From contig NZ_LGHM01000080.1 of the NCBI RefSeq assembly GCF_001908185.1, positions 1-64,000 on the forward strand: a DNA stretch of 64,000 nt, read 5' to 3'. Source of the stretch: Bradyrhizobium sp. AS23.2. GTDB taxonomy: Bacteria; Pseudomonadota; Alphaproteobacteria; Rhizobiales; Xanthobacteraceae. The notes below the pieces were generated by a model. The model saw nothing but the letters and a program-made list of their open reading frames with translations. It had not been told where the DNA came from and made no database searches. Each line of letters begins with the position of its first letter. The first letter of the stretch is position 1. The position numbers and the translations under genes were made by a program. Positions 34,606 through 42,114 of the stretch are shown here, one piece after another.

Positions 34606-35158
34606 ATGCACGCCCGCGCTGATGCCGACACGGCCCCTGAGTCTAGCACTCTTTGGCCCGACGAAATTTTTGCGACATTGCAACGCTTCGATGTTCGGCA
34701 GGTGCCTTACGTGCCCGATGCCGGCCATTCGAAGCTGATCCAGCGGGTGCTGGCCTCGCCCACGATGCGCGGCATTCCGCTGACGACGGAGGAGGAGGGC
34801 GTGGCGCTGCTGGCCGGCGCCTGGACCGGCGGGCAGCGCGGCGTCTTGCTGATGCAATCGAGCGGCGTCGGCAATTGCATCAACATGCTGTCGCTGATCC
34901 CGATCCTGCGCTTTCCGTTCCTCACGCTCGTGACCATGCGCGGCGAGTGGGGCGAGTTCAATCCGTGGCAGGTGCCGATGGGATCGACCACGCAGGGCGT
35001 GTTCGAATTGTCGGGCGTCAAGGTGCTGCGCGCCTCGAACGCGGCCGAGGTGCCGGCCGTGCTCGAAGCGGCCGCAGCCCAGGCCTACAACGCCCTGACC
35101 CCCCACCGCCGTCCTTCTGTCGCAGCGCCTGATTGGCGCCAAGGTTTTCACCAAATGA
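34606..35158 (+). pseudogene. TPP-dependent decarboxylase alpha subunit, frameshifted in a C6 run
   Basis: The protein resembles the alpha (Pyr-domain) subunit of sulfopyruvate or phosphonopyruvate decarboxylases. It has the catalytic Glu in TTEEEGVALLAGAW (about residue 62), MQSSGVGNCINMLSL and MRGEWGEFNPWQVPMGS. With five C instead of the six at 35099-35104, the frame would read ALTPTAVLLSQRLIG and stop in TGA 35156-35158, overlapping the next ATG (ATGA). As sequenced, the extra C runs the frame straight into the beta subunit and makes one 379-codon frame. The start ATG 34606 follows CAGGAAA. Confidence 0.75.
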
Positions 35159-35745
35159 GCAAGGCCAATCTCCTCGACCGCCGCCGGGTGGTGTCCGCGC
35201 TGCTTGCGAACCGCAAGGACGTCGTTGCGATCGGCGGCCTCGGGGCCTCCACCAACGACATCACCGCCGCTGGCGACCACGCGCGCAACTTCTATCTCTG
35301 GGGCGGCATGGGTGGCGCCGCGATGATCGGGCTGGGCCTCGCGCTGGCGCAGCCGAAGGTGCCGGTGCTGGTCATCACCGGCGACGGCGAGATGTTGATG
35401 GGGATGGGCAGCCTGGCCACCATCGGCCTGCAGAAGCCGTCCAACCTCTCGATCGTGGTGCTCGACAACGAGGTCTATGGCGAGACCGGCGGCCAGACCA
35501 GCCACACCTCCGCGGCCGCAGATCTCGTTGGCGTCGCCAGGGCCTGCGGTATAAAGGACAGCCAGTCGATCTCGACCATGGCCGAGGTCGAGGCCTTTGC
35601 CAAAGCCGTCCACGACGTCTCGGCCGGGCCGCGTTTTGCCAATGTGAAGATCGACAGCGCCAACGTCGAACGGATTTTACCAAGCCGGGACGGGACTTAC
35701 ATCGTCAACCGGCTCCGCGGCGACCTCGGCTTCCAGCCGATCTGA
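35155..35745 (+). CDS. TPP-dependent decarboxylase beta subunit (TPP-binding domain)
   Basis: A protein of 196 residues from ATG 35155 (MSKANLLDRRRVVSALLANR). The TPP and magnesium motif is GDGEMLMGMGSLATIGL, followed by VVLDNEVYGETGGQ, the usual GDG-x(n)-N pattern. WGGMGGAAMIGLGLALAQP lies just before it. Such enzymes decarboxylate 3-sulfo- or 3-phosphono-pyruvate type 2-oxoacids to aldehydes; the true substrate is unknown. Original gene pair order alpha-beta with ATGA coupling is the common arrangement of this family. Confidence 0.82.
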   Translation: MSKANLLDRRRVVSALLANRKDVVAIGGLGASTNDITAAGDHARNFYLWGGMGGAAMIGLGLALAQPKVPVLVITGDGEMLMGMGSLATIGLQKPSNLSIVVLDNEVYGETGGQTSHTSAAADLVGVARACGIKDSQSISTMAEVEAFAKAVHDVSAGPRFANVKIDSANVERILPSRDGTYIVNRLRGDLGFQPI

Positions 35746-35859
35746 TTCCGCCCGCCTCAGGCGACGCCGGCCCCCTCAAGAGGGGAAAGCGGAGCCATTT
35801 TCTGCTGAATCTGCAACCCATTGAGGTTGCGATGCAACATAATGCTTGACTTTTGCGTG

Positions 35860-35877
35860 GGTGAGTGCTTACTCACC
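35860..35877. promoter_or_regulatory. Palindromic operator before the TetR/RND operon
   Basis: GGTGAGT, GCTT and ACTCACC form an 18-bp perfect palindrome ending 3 bp before ATG 35881. A TTGACT hexamer lies at 35846-35851, so a repressor bound here would cover the promoter. TetR regulators commonly bind palindromes of this size next to their own gene. Autoregulation of the efflux operon is the likely meaning. Confidence 0.65.
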
Positions 35878-35880
35878 AGC

Positions 35881-36582
35881 ATGAGCTCATTGCGTATGAC
35901 GAGCGACCTGAGGCGTCAATTGATCCTCGGTGCCGCGAAACGCTGCTTCGCCCGACACGGCTATATCGGTACCACGACGAAGAGCGTGGCTGCCGCCGCT
36001 GCCATTTCCGAAGCCCTATTGTTCAAGCATTTCCCGTCCAAGGCGGCGCTCTACGCCGAAATCCTCAGCGACGAATGCGAGGCGGATCCGGCGCTCACCG
36101 AACTGCTCGAGCGGAAGCCGTCGACGGCCACCCTGGTCGAAGTGATCCGCGGCATGGTCCAGCACTTCATGGAGATCGCCGACGGCCCCGATCAGGAGGA
36201 GGCGCAGCGCCTGCGACTGATGGCCACTAGTCATTTGGATGATGGCGAGTTCGCCCGTCTGCTATATGCCAAGATCGAGAAGCTGATCGGGGCGGTCTTC
36301 GTCGCGTCGCTCGAGCGGGCGGTCGCCGCCGGCGACGCGCGGCCGTTCAGCAACGAGCCGCTCAACCTGTTCTGGTTCGCGCATCACACAGTGATGACGG
36401 CGGCGCTGACCAGGCTACCGGCCGTGCCCTGTCTGGCTTACGGCAAGGCGAACGATCTGGAGCGCCAGCTCTGCGAGTTTCTCCTGAGGGGTATCGGACT
36501 TAACGACGCCGCAATTGCTTCGCATTTGGGCCGCGAATTGGCGCCGGGTGCCGGCAAGACGGCGATTGCAGAAAGTGCATGA
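35881..36582 (+). CDS. TetR-family regulator of an RND efflux operon
   Basis: 233 residues from ATG 35881 (an alternative ATG lies at 35896, since 35881 is almost directly behind the operator with no clear ribosome site). The HTH is LILGAAKRCFARHGYIGTTT, then KSVAAAAAISEALLFKHFPS with KAALYAEIL following. It is followed after one base by the adaptor gene, so regulator, adaptor and pump form one operon. The inducer is unknown. Confidence 0.88.
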   Translation: MSSLRMTSDLRRQLILGAAKRCFARHGYIGTTTKSVAAAAAISEALLFKHFPSKAALYAEILSDECEADPALTELLERKPSTATLVEVIRGMVQHFMEIADGPDQEEAQRLRLMATSHLDDGEFARLLYAKIEKLIGAVFVASLERAVAAGDARPFSNEPLNLFWFAHHTVMTAALTRLPAVPCLAYGKANDLERQLCEFLLRGIGLNDAAIASHLGRELAPGAGKTAIAESA

Positions 36583-36583
36583 C

Positions 36584-37777
36584 ATGAACATCGTAGCCGA
36601 ACACAAGATTTCGGGCGAACCGATCGACAGCAAGGTTCCCAAGCGTCCGGTCCGCCCGGTGCTCTGGTTCATCATCGTCGGCACGCTCCTGGGCGTGCTC
36701 GTCGGCGGCCTCGTCTGGTTCAATTATTTCCGTGGCGAGATGATCAAGCAGTTCTTCGCCAACAACAAGCCGCCGCCGGTCGCGGTCAGCGCGGCCGAGG
36801 CGAAGTCCGAGGTGGTGCCGAACCTCTTGACCGCGGTTGGCAGCCTTGTCGCCGTGCACCAGGTCGATGTCAGCGCCGACGTCAACGGCCGGGTCACCGA
36901 GATCAAGTTCGAGCCGGGCTCGCACGTCGAGGCCGGCACGCCGCTGGTGCAGCTGTTCGACGCGCCTGATCAGGCCGACCTTGCCAACTACAAGGCACAG
37001 GCGACCGTCGCGCAGCTTTCGCTCGACCGCGCCAAGCAACTGGCGTCGCGCCAGTTCGGTCCGCAGGCGACCGTCGATTCCGCGCAGGCCGCCTACGACC
37101 AGGCGCTGGCCGGCATCGCCAGGACCGAGGCGCTGATCTCGCAGAAGCTGGTCCGTGCGCCGTTCTCCGGCGATCTCGGCGTCCGCAAGGTCGAGGTCGG
37201 TCAGTATCTGACGGCCGGCACGGCGATCGTGTCGCTGACCGATCTGTCGGAGCTGTGGGCCAACTTCACTGTGACGGAAAAGGATTCGGGCAGCCTCAAG
37301 GTCGGCCAGCCGGTCCGGCTCAAGGTCGACGCCTATCCGGGCCGCACCTTCGACGGCAAGATCACCACGATTGAGCCGCAGATCGCGACCGACACCCGCA
37401 ACATCCGCGTGCAGGCGACCGTCGCCAATCCGGAGAAGATCCTGAAGCCCGGCATGTTCGTGACCACCACGGTGGTACTGCCGAACAAGCCGGCCGTGAT
37501 CACAGTGCCTGAGACGGCAGTCGACTACACGCTGTACGGCGACTCCGTGTTCGTGATCACCGAGAAGAAGGAAGAGGACGGCAAGACCAGCCTGAGCGCG
37601 GTGCGCACCTTCGTGCAGACCGGCAACCGGGTCGACGGTCGCGCCGAAATCATCAAGGGCGTGAAGCCGGGCGACAAGGTCGTCGCCGTCGGCCAGCTCA
37701 AGCTGCAGTCGGGCGCGGCGGTGTCGATTTCGACCGACCCGCCGCCGCAGATCCCGGCGCAGCCGCCGCGCTACTGA
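36584..37777 (+). CDS. RND efflux periplasmic adaptor (membrane-fusion protein)
   Basis: A protein of 397 residues from ATG 36584. One N-terminal anchor helix (about 27-46, LWFIIVGTLLGVLVGGLVW) and then the adaptor domains: LTAVGSLVAVHQVDVSADVN, GRVTEIKFEPGSHVEAGTPL (lipoyl-like half), the coiled-coil hairpin LANYKAQATVAQLSLDRAKQ, second half VRAPFSGDLGVRKVEVGQYL, and the beta-barrel to about 340. It links the inner-membrane pump to an outer-membrane channel. A terminator hairpin follows 13 bp after its stop. Confidence 0.9.
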   Translation: MNIVAEHKISGEPIDSKVPKRPVRPVLWFIIVGTLLGVLVGGLVWFNYFRGEMIKQFFANNKPPPVAVSAAEAKSEVVPNLLTAVGSLVAVHQVDVSADVNGRVTEIKFEPGSHVEAGTPLVQLFDAPDQADLANYKAQATVAQLSLDRAKQLASRQFGPQATVDSAQAAYDQALAGIARTEALISQKLVRAPFSGDLGVRKVEVGQYLTAGTAIVSLTDLSELWANFTVTEKDSGSLKVGQPVRLKVDAYPGRTFDGKITTIEPQIATDTRNIRVQATVANPEKILKPGMFVTTTVVLPNKPAVITVPETAVDYTLYGDSVFVITEKKEEDGKTSLSAVRTFVQTGNRVDGRAEIIKGVKPGDKVVAVGQLKLQSGAAVSISTDPPPQIPAQPPRY

Positions 37778-37790
37778 CAAATACACTCAC

Positions 37791-37817
37791 GTGATCCGGC
37801 TCTGCCGGATCACTTTT
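37791..37817 (+). terminator. Intrinsic terminator between adaptor and pump genes
   Basis: GTGATCCGGC, loop TCT and GCCGGATCAC form a perfect 10-bp stem followed directly by TTTT. It lies in the 69-bp gap between adaptor and RND genes that are surely one functional unit, so it probably acts as a partial terminator setting their ratio. Confidence 0.7.
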
Positions 37818-37846
37818 CTTGAGACATAGAAATCGAGATCGCCGCG

Positions 37847-40800
37847 ATGGCCTTTACCGATATTTTCATCAAGCGCCCGGTTCTGTCGGTCGTCGTCAGC
37901 CTGCTGATCCTGCTGATCGGCCTGCGCGCGGCGATGGTGCTGCCGATCCGGCAGTATCCGAAGCTGTCGAACACGGTCATCAACATCACGACCGTCTATC
38001 CCGGCGCGTCCGCGGACCTGATCCAGGGCTTCATCACGACGCCGATCGAGCAGGCGGTCGCCTCCGCCGAAGGCGTCGACTACATGACCTCGTCCTCGGT
38101 GCTCGGCACCTCGACGATCCAGGTCTACATCAAGCTGAACTTCGATCCGAACCAGGCGCTCACCGAGGTGCTGGCGAAGACGAACTCGGTCAAATATCTG
38201 ATCCCGAAGGAATCCAACGATCCGATCGTCACCAAATCCACGGGCCAGACCACGGCCGTGATGTATCTCGGCTTCTCGTCCGAGGAGCTGTCGGGCTCGG
38301 CGATCTCCGACTATCTGACGCGCGTGGTGCAGCCGGTGCTGTCGACCGTCGACGGCGTGGCTTCGGCCGATATTCTGGGTGGCCAGACCTTTGCGATGCG
38401 GCTCTGGCTTGACCCCGTGAAGATGGCCGGCCGCAACGTGTCGGCGGCCGATGTCGCGGCCGCGATCGCCGCCAACAACTTCCAGTCCGCGGCGGGCCAG
38501 ACCAAGAGCTATCTCATCGTTTCCAACATCTCGACGAACACCAGCCTGACCGACGTCAACCAGTTCAGGAAGATGATAGTCAAGGCCAAGGATGGCGGCT
38601 TCGTGCGGATGGAAGACATCGCCACAGTCGAACTCGCCGCGCAGAGCACCGATGCGAGCGTCGCCTTCAACGGCGAGCATGCGATCTTCATTGGCGTGAA
38701 CGCGACGCCGCAAGGCAATCCGCTGACGCTGGTCAAGGGCGTGCGCGCGCTGTTCCCCGAGCTCGAACGCAATCTGCCGCCGTCGATGAAGATGAAGGTT
38801 GCCTACGACTCGACCAAGTTCATCCAATCCTCGATCGACGAGGTGGAGAAGACGCTGGGCGAAGCCGTGGTCATCGTGATCGTGGTCATCTTCCTGTTCC
38901 TGGCTTCGCTCCGCTCGGTGATCATACCCGTCGTCACCATCCCGTTGTCGATGATCGGCGTCTGCACCCTGATGCTGGCGCTTGGCTTCAGCTTCAACCT
39001 CTTGACCCTGCTCGCGATGGTGCTTGCGATCGGTCTCGTGGTCGACGACGCCATCGTCGTGGTGGAGAACATCCATCGCCATCTGGAAGAGGGGAAGACG
39101 CCGGTCCAGGCGGCGCTGCAAGGCGCGCGTGAGATCGTCGGGCCCGTCGTTTCCATGACCATCACGCTCGCTGCGGTGTATGCGCCGATCGGCTTCCTCG
39201 GCGGCCTCACCGGTTCGTTGTTCCGCGAATTCGCCTTCACGCTCGCGGGCTCGGTGATCGTGTCCGGTGTGATCGCGCTGACGCTGTCGCCGATGATGTG
39301 CTCGGTGCTGCTCAAGAACACCGAGGAGGGCCGCTTCGCCAAGCTCGTCAACAAGGTGTTCGGCGCGCTGACGCGCTGGTATGGCCGCAGGCTCGACCGC
39401 TCGCTCGACTACAAGGCCATCACCGGCCTGTTCGCCGTGACGATCCTCGGGCTCGTTGGCTTCCTCTACATGCACACCTCAAAGGAGCTGGCGCCCGAGG
39501 AGGACCAGGGCATCGTGTTCGCGGTGACCAAGGCGCCGAAATACGCCAACATCGACTATGTCGATTACTACGGCGAGAAGCTCGACAAGGAATTCCAGAA
39601 ATTCCCCGAGACCGATCTGCGCTTCGTGCTGAACGGCATCAACGGGCCGCAGGGCGGTATCGCCGGCATGCTGCTCAAGCCTTGGGAGGAGCGCAAGCGC
39701 TCCTCGATCCAGCTGAAGCCGCTGGTGCAGGCTGAGCTTTCCAAGATCGAGGGCGTGCAGGCCTTCGCGTTCAACCTGCCGCCGCTGCCGGGCGGGCCGG
39801 GCGGCCTGCCGGTGCAGATGGTGATCAACTCCACCGCCAGCTTCCAGACTGTCTATGAGCAGATGGAGAAGCTGAAGGAAGCCGCGCGCAAGAGCGGCAT
39901 GTTCATCGTCTCCGACAGCGACCTCGCCTATAACCAGCCGAACGTGGAGGTCACGATCGACCGCACCAAGGCGCAGGATCTCGGCGTCAACATGCAGAAC
40001 CTCGGCAGCACGCTCGCGGTTCTGCTGGGCGGCAACTACATCAACCGCTTCAATCTCGAGGGCCGTTCCTACCAGGTGATCCCGCAGGTGCCGCGCAGCG
40101 ACCGGCTCTCGCCGGAATCGCTCGGTGGCTATTATGTGACGACCAACACCGGCCAGCAGCTCCCGCTGTCGACCGTGGTCTCGATCAAGACCAAGACCGA
40201 CCCGAACTCGCTGACGCACTACAATCAGCTCAATTCGGCGACCTTCTCGGCCGTGCCGATGCCCGGCGTGACCGTCGGCGCTGCGGTCGACTTCCTCGAA
40301 GGCGAGGCCAAGAAGCTGCCGCAGGGCTTCAGCCACGACTATCTCGCGGACAGCAGGCAATACGTGCAGGAAGGCAACCAGCTCGCGATCACCTTCGGTT
40401 TCGCGCTGATCATCATCTTCCTGGTGCTGGCGGCGCAGTTCGAGAGTTTGCGCGACCCGCTGGTGATCATGATCTCGGTGCCGATGGCGATCGTCGGCGC
40501 GCTGATCCCGCTGTTCTTCGGCGTGGCGACCATGAACATCTACACCCAGGTCGGTCTGCTCACCCTGGTCGGCCTGATCACCAAGCACGGCATCCTGATG
40601 GTGGAGTTCGCCAACGAGCTCCAGGTCAACGAACGGCTCGATCGCCGTTCGGCCATCGAAATGTCGGCCCGCATCCGCCTCCGGCCGATCCTGATGACTA
40701 CGGCCGCGATGGTGACTGGTCTGATCCCGCTGCTGACCGCGTCCGGGGCGGGCGCGGCCAGCCGCTTCTCGATCGGTCTGGTCGTCGTGGCCGGCATGTC

Positions 40801-40942
40801 GATCGGCACGCTGTTCACGCTGTTCGTGCTGCCGGCGGTGTATGTGGTGCTGGCGACCGACCATCGCGCGGCGGCGGATTCCGAGCGCAACAAGCAGGTC
40901 AAGGATCTCGACGTCGGCTCCAAGGCACTGCGGCCGACCTGA
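37847..40942 (+). CDS. RND multidrug efflux transporter (HAE-1/MexB-like)
   Basis: A protein of 1031 residues. TM1 begins FIKRPVLSVVVSLLILLIGL. The proton-relay motif is GLVVDDAIVVVENIHRHLEE (the two Asp, about residue 400), the second-half Lys is in LVGLITKHGILMVEFANELQ (about 915), and the central repeat KTLGEAVVIVIVVIFLFLAS is typical. The large periplasmic loops after TM1 and TM7 are full length. It exports hydrophobic compounds using the proton gradient with the upstream adaptor; no outer-membrane channel gene is adjacent. A strong terminator follows. Confidence 0.93.
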   Translation: MAFTDIFIKRPVLSVVVSLLILLIGLRAAMVLPIRQYPKLSNTVINITTVYPGASADLIQGFITTPIEQAVASAEGVDYMTSSSVLGTSTIQVYIKLNFDPNQALTEVLAKTNSVKYLIPKESNDPIVTKSTGQTTAVMYLGFSSEELSGSAISDYLTRVVQPVLSTVDGVASADILGGQTFAMRLWLDPVKMAGRNVSAADVAAAIAANNFQSAAGQTKSYLIVSNISTNTSLTDVNQFRKMIVKAKDGGFVRMEDIATVELAAQSTDASVAFNGEHAIFIGVNATPQGNPLTLVKGVRALFPELERNLPPSMKMKVAYDSTKFIQSSIDEVEKTLGEAVVIVIVVIFLFLASLRSVIIPVVTIPLSMIGVCTLMLALGFSFNLLTLLAMVLAIGLVVDDAIVVVENIHRHLEEGKTPVQAALQGAREIVGPVVSMTITLAAVYAPIGFLGGLTGSLFREFAFTLAGSVIVSGVIALTLSPMMCSVLLKNTEEGRFAKLVNKVFGALTRWYGRRLDRSLDYKAITGLFAVTILGLVGFLYMHTSKELAPEEDQGIVFAVTKAPKYANIDYVDYYGEKLDKEFQKFPETDLRFVLNGINGPQGGIAGMLLKPWEERKRSSIQLKPLVQAELSKIEGVQAFAFNLPPLPGGPGGLPVQMVINSTASFQTVYEQMEKLKEAARKSGMFIVSDSDLAYNQPNVEVTIDRTKAQDLGVNMQNLGSTLAVLLGGNYINRFNLEGRSYQVIPQVPRSDRLSPESLGGYYVTTNTGQQLPLSTVVSIKTKTDPNSLTHYNQLNSATFSAVPMPGVTVGAAVDFLEGEAKKLPQGFSHDYLADSRQYVQEGNQLAITFGFALIIIFLVLAAQFESLRDPLVIMISVPMAIVGALIPLFFGVATMNIYTQVGLLTLVGLITKHGILMVEFANELQVNERLDRRSAIEMSARIRLRPILMTTAAMVTGLIPLLTASGAGAASRFSIGLVVVAGMSIGTLFTLFVLPAVYVVLATDHRAAADSERNKQVKDLDVGSKALRPT

Positions 40943-40973
40943 CACAGGATCGAGCAAGGATCAATTACGTGCG

Positions 40974-41010
40974 AAGCGGCAACAGCAATGGCTGTTGCCG
41001 CTTTTTTTTT
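40974..41010 (+). terminator. Strong intrinsic terminator after the RND operon
   Basis: AAGCGGCAACAGC pairs with GCTGTTGCCGCTT around a 4-base loop and runs into nine T residues, a textbook terminator ending the efflux operon 31 bp after its stop. Confidence 0.92.
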
Positions 41011-41076
41011 ATCGTCCGAGATCTCGTAATATGATGGCTCTGGCGCCGTGATGGGCGCCTGGAACAGGTCGTCTGG

Positions 41077-42060
41077 ATGAAACGGCGCGATTTTCTGGCA
41101 CTTCTTGGTGGGGCCGCTCTGGCAACGCCGAACATTGCGTCGGCGGACACCGCCGACCGTGTTTATCGCCTCGGCACGATCCAGCCGGTCGTGCCGCTAA
41201 CCGCAACGGATCAACTCGGCAAGATGCTCGTCGATGCGCTGGCACAACGAGGTTATGTGCTCGGCAAGAATCTTGTCCTCGAGGCGCGCGGCGCTCGTGG
41301 TGATGTCGAAAAGCTGCCGGCCCTGATCGACGAGTTGAAAGCGGGCGGCGCCGAGGTCCTCGTGAGTTTTGGCTACGCCGCGACTGTCGCAGCAAAGTCC
41401 GCGGGCATCCCGACCGTTGTCGGCTGGGGTGTCGGCGATCCTGTCGAGACGCATCTGATCGAGAGCCTGACGCATCCCGGGGGCAACATCACGGGCATCT
41501 CGGACGTTGCGGCCGAGTTGACCACGAAGCGGCTCCAGCTGTTGGAGGAAATCACTCCGCGGCTCGACAAGGTTGCCATGCTGTGGAACGAGCAGGACCT
41601 TGGCATGACCCTGCGCTACGAGGCCTCGGCGAAAGTGGCGCGGGATACCGGGATCACCGTTCAGGCGCTCGGCGTCAGGAAATCTGGCGATCTCGACCAG
41701 GCGTTCGCGGCGATGACCGCCGATCCGCCGGATGCCATGCTGATGGTCGCCGACGCGCTGACCATTTCGAGCAGCCAGCGCATCTTCGAATTCGCTTCAT
41801 CCAGGCGGCTGCCGGCGATCTACGAGTATGACTTCCTGGTCCGCGACGGGGGGCTGATGTCGTACGGGGCCGATGTGGGGGAGTCGCTGGTGCGCGCGGC
41901 AGCCTTCGTGGATCGCATCTTCCGCGGCGCCAAGCCGGCCGATCTGCCGTTCGAGCGGCCCGTCCGCTATCCGCTTGCCGTTAACCTGAAGGCCGCCCGA
42001 AAGGCTGGATTGGACGTTCCGCCCACGTTGCTTGCACTGGCGGATGAAGTGATCGAGTAG
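41077..42060 (+). CDS. Orphan ABC-type substrate-binding protein (TrpX-like)
   Basis: A protein of 327 residues. The N-terminus KRRDFLALLGGAALATPNIA carries a Tat-like RRDF signal. The body (YRLGTIQPVVPLTATDQLGK, DALAQRGYVLGKNLVLEARG, PGGNITGISD, AYEYDFLVRDGGLMSYGADV-like region) matches the ABC_sub_bind/TrpX family. No permease or ATPase is adjacent. Such orphan proteins are very common in Bradyrhizobium and may present a ligand to a sensor. The next gene, in the same direction, encodes a histidine kinase with a periplasmic sensor domain. Confidence 0.85.
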   Translation: MKRRDFLALLGGAALATPNIASADTADRVYRLGTIQPVVPLTATDQLGKMLVDALAQRGYVLGKNLVLEARGARGDVEKLPALIDELKAGGAEVLVSFGYAATVAAKSAGIPTVVGWGVGDPVETHLIESLTHPGGNITGISDVAAELTTKRLQLLEEITPRLDKVAMLWNEQDLGMTLRYEASAKVARDTGITVQALGVRKSGDLDQAFAAMTADPPDAMLMVADALTISSSQRIFEFASSRRLPAIYEYDFLVRDGGLMSYGADVGESLVRAAAFVDRIFRGAKPADLPFERPVRYPLAVNLKAARKAGLDVPPTLLALADEVIE

Positions 42061-42114
42061 CCTTGTTCACCGCGACGAGAGACAAGGTCCGGCCTTCTTG
42101 CTAGGCTTGCCTGG

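Noticed and set aside
35090-35160. Programmed frameshift joining the TPP decarboxylase subunits
   Set aside because: There is no slippery heptamer with a downstream hairpin, and the five-C reading gives the normal ATGA-coupled gene pair. A +1 error or mutation explains the data better.
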